A stretch of 5,098 bases of DNA from Acidobacteriaceae bacterium (lineage in GTDB: Bacteria; Acidobacteriota; Terriglobia; Terriglobales; Acidobacteriaceae): the NCBI GenBank assembly GCA_003140705.1, contig PLKU01000423.1:1-5098 (forward strand). Direction: 5' to 3'. The first letter of the stretch is position 1, and the number at the start of each line of letters is the position of its first letter. Made by a program: the position numbers and the translations under genes. The notes below the pieces were generated by a model. That model was not told the DNA's origin, ran no database searches, and saw only the letters and a program-made list of their open reading frames with translations. Positions 4,983-5,098 of this stretch are shown one piece after another.

Positions 4983-5098
4983 ATGGCTAGCTCAACCCTC
5001 GAAATCGCAGAACTGGCATACAAAGTGGCAGACATGTCGCTGGCAGACTGGGGCCGGAAGGAAATTGCAATCGCCGAGCATGAGATGCCGGGATTGGT
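4983..5098 (+). CDS. ahcY: Adenosylhomocysteinase, N-terminal part (cut by window end)
   Basis: The enzyme uses bound NAD to split S-adenosylhomocysteine reversibly into homocysteine and adenosine. It removes the product inhibitor of all SAM-dependent methyltransferases and feeds homocysteine back to methionine synthesis. Only about 38 codons are present. They contain the family's diagnostic N-terminal block, [16 protein letters not shown], followed by [10 protein letters not shown]. The human enzyme has the same block with small changes. The ATG at 4983 has a good Shine-Dalgarno and the usual short lead of about a dozen residues before YKVAD. The catalytic and NAD-binding parts lie beyond the window. 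Expression is probably controlled by the divergent ArsR-methyltransferase protein through the 28-base palindrome. Confidence 0.95.
   Translation, partial: MASSTLEIAELAYKVADMSLADWGRKEIAIAEHEMPGL

Noticed and set aside
4925..5035. N-terminal extension of the ArsR-methyltransferase protein by 37 residues
   Set aside because: It would translate the operator and the antisense of ahcY; ArsR domains start right at the MPSIVKILRVVADPNRL segment.

Overview
The window reads as an ordinary chromosomal stretch of a GC-rich Gram-negative bacterium. KdsB (CMP-Kdo synthesis) implies lipopolysaccharide. The gene set and protein style (Ada fusion, paired ArsR regulator and SDR, ArsR-methyltransferase next to ahcY) would fit Acidobacteriota (Terriglobia), but that placement is inference from residue patterns only and was not tested by any search. 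No phage, transposon, CRISPR array or plasmid signal was seen.

Layout, left to right. (1) The last codons of an unidentified plus-strand gene (3-71). (2) A complete tRNA-Met(CAT) gene on the minus strand (212-288) with a good sigma-70-type promoter 80-110 bases upstream of it (369-397). (3) Two plus-strand genes: kdsB (474-1208) and ada (1367-2473), the latter a full-length Ada with methylphosphotriester, AraC-type DNA-binding and O6-methylguanine methyltransferase domains. (4) Converging on ada, a minus-strand pair: an ArsR-family regulator (3415-3780) followed by a short-chain dehydrogenase/reductase (2548-3297). The SDR has its own Shine-Dalgarno sequence and an imperfect palindrome just upstream (3327-3350) that is a likely operator. 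(5) A 220-base gap with a perfect 12-base palindrome and a stem-loop but no gene. (6) A minus-strand ArsR-type DNA-binding domain fused to a SAM-dependent methyltransferase fold (4001-4924), divergent from the start of ahcY (S-adenosylhomocysteinase, 4983 to the window end). Between these two starts lies a 28-base inverted repeat (4942-4969).

The most informative part is the right end. An ArsR-methyltransferase fusion without a single cysteine, divergent from ahcY across a shared 28-base palindrome, matches the SahR regulators described in Proteobacteria, which sense S-adenosylhomocysteine (SAH) and control the methionine/SAM cycle. The inferred logic is that SAH accumulation releases the repressor and raises ahcY expression, which clears SAH. 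The second ArsR gene, with its SDR and a differently worded palindrome of similar build, looks like an independent one-target circuit with an unknown signal. kdsB, ada and the tRNA are housekeeping or stress genes with no evident functional link to these circuits.
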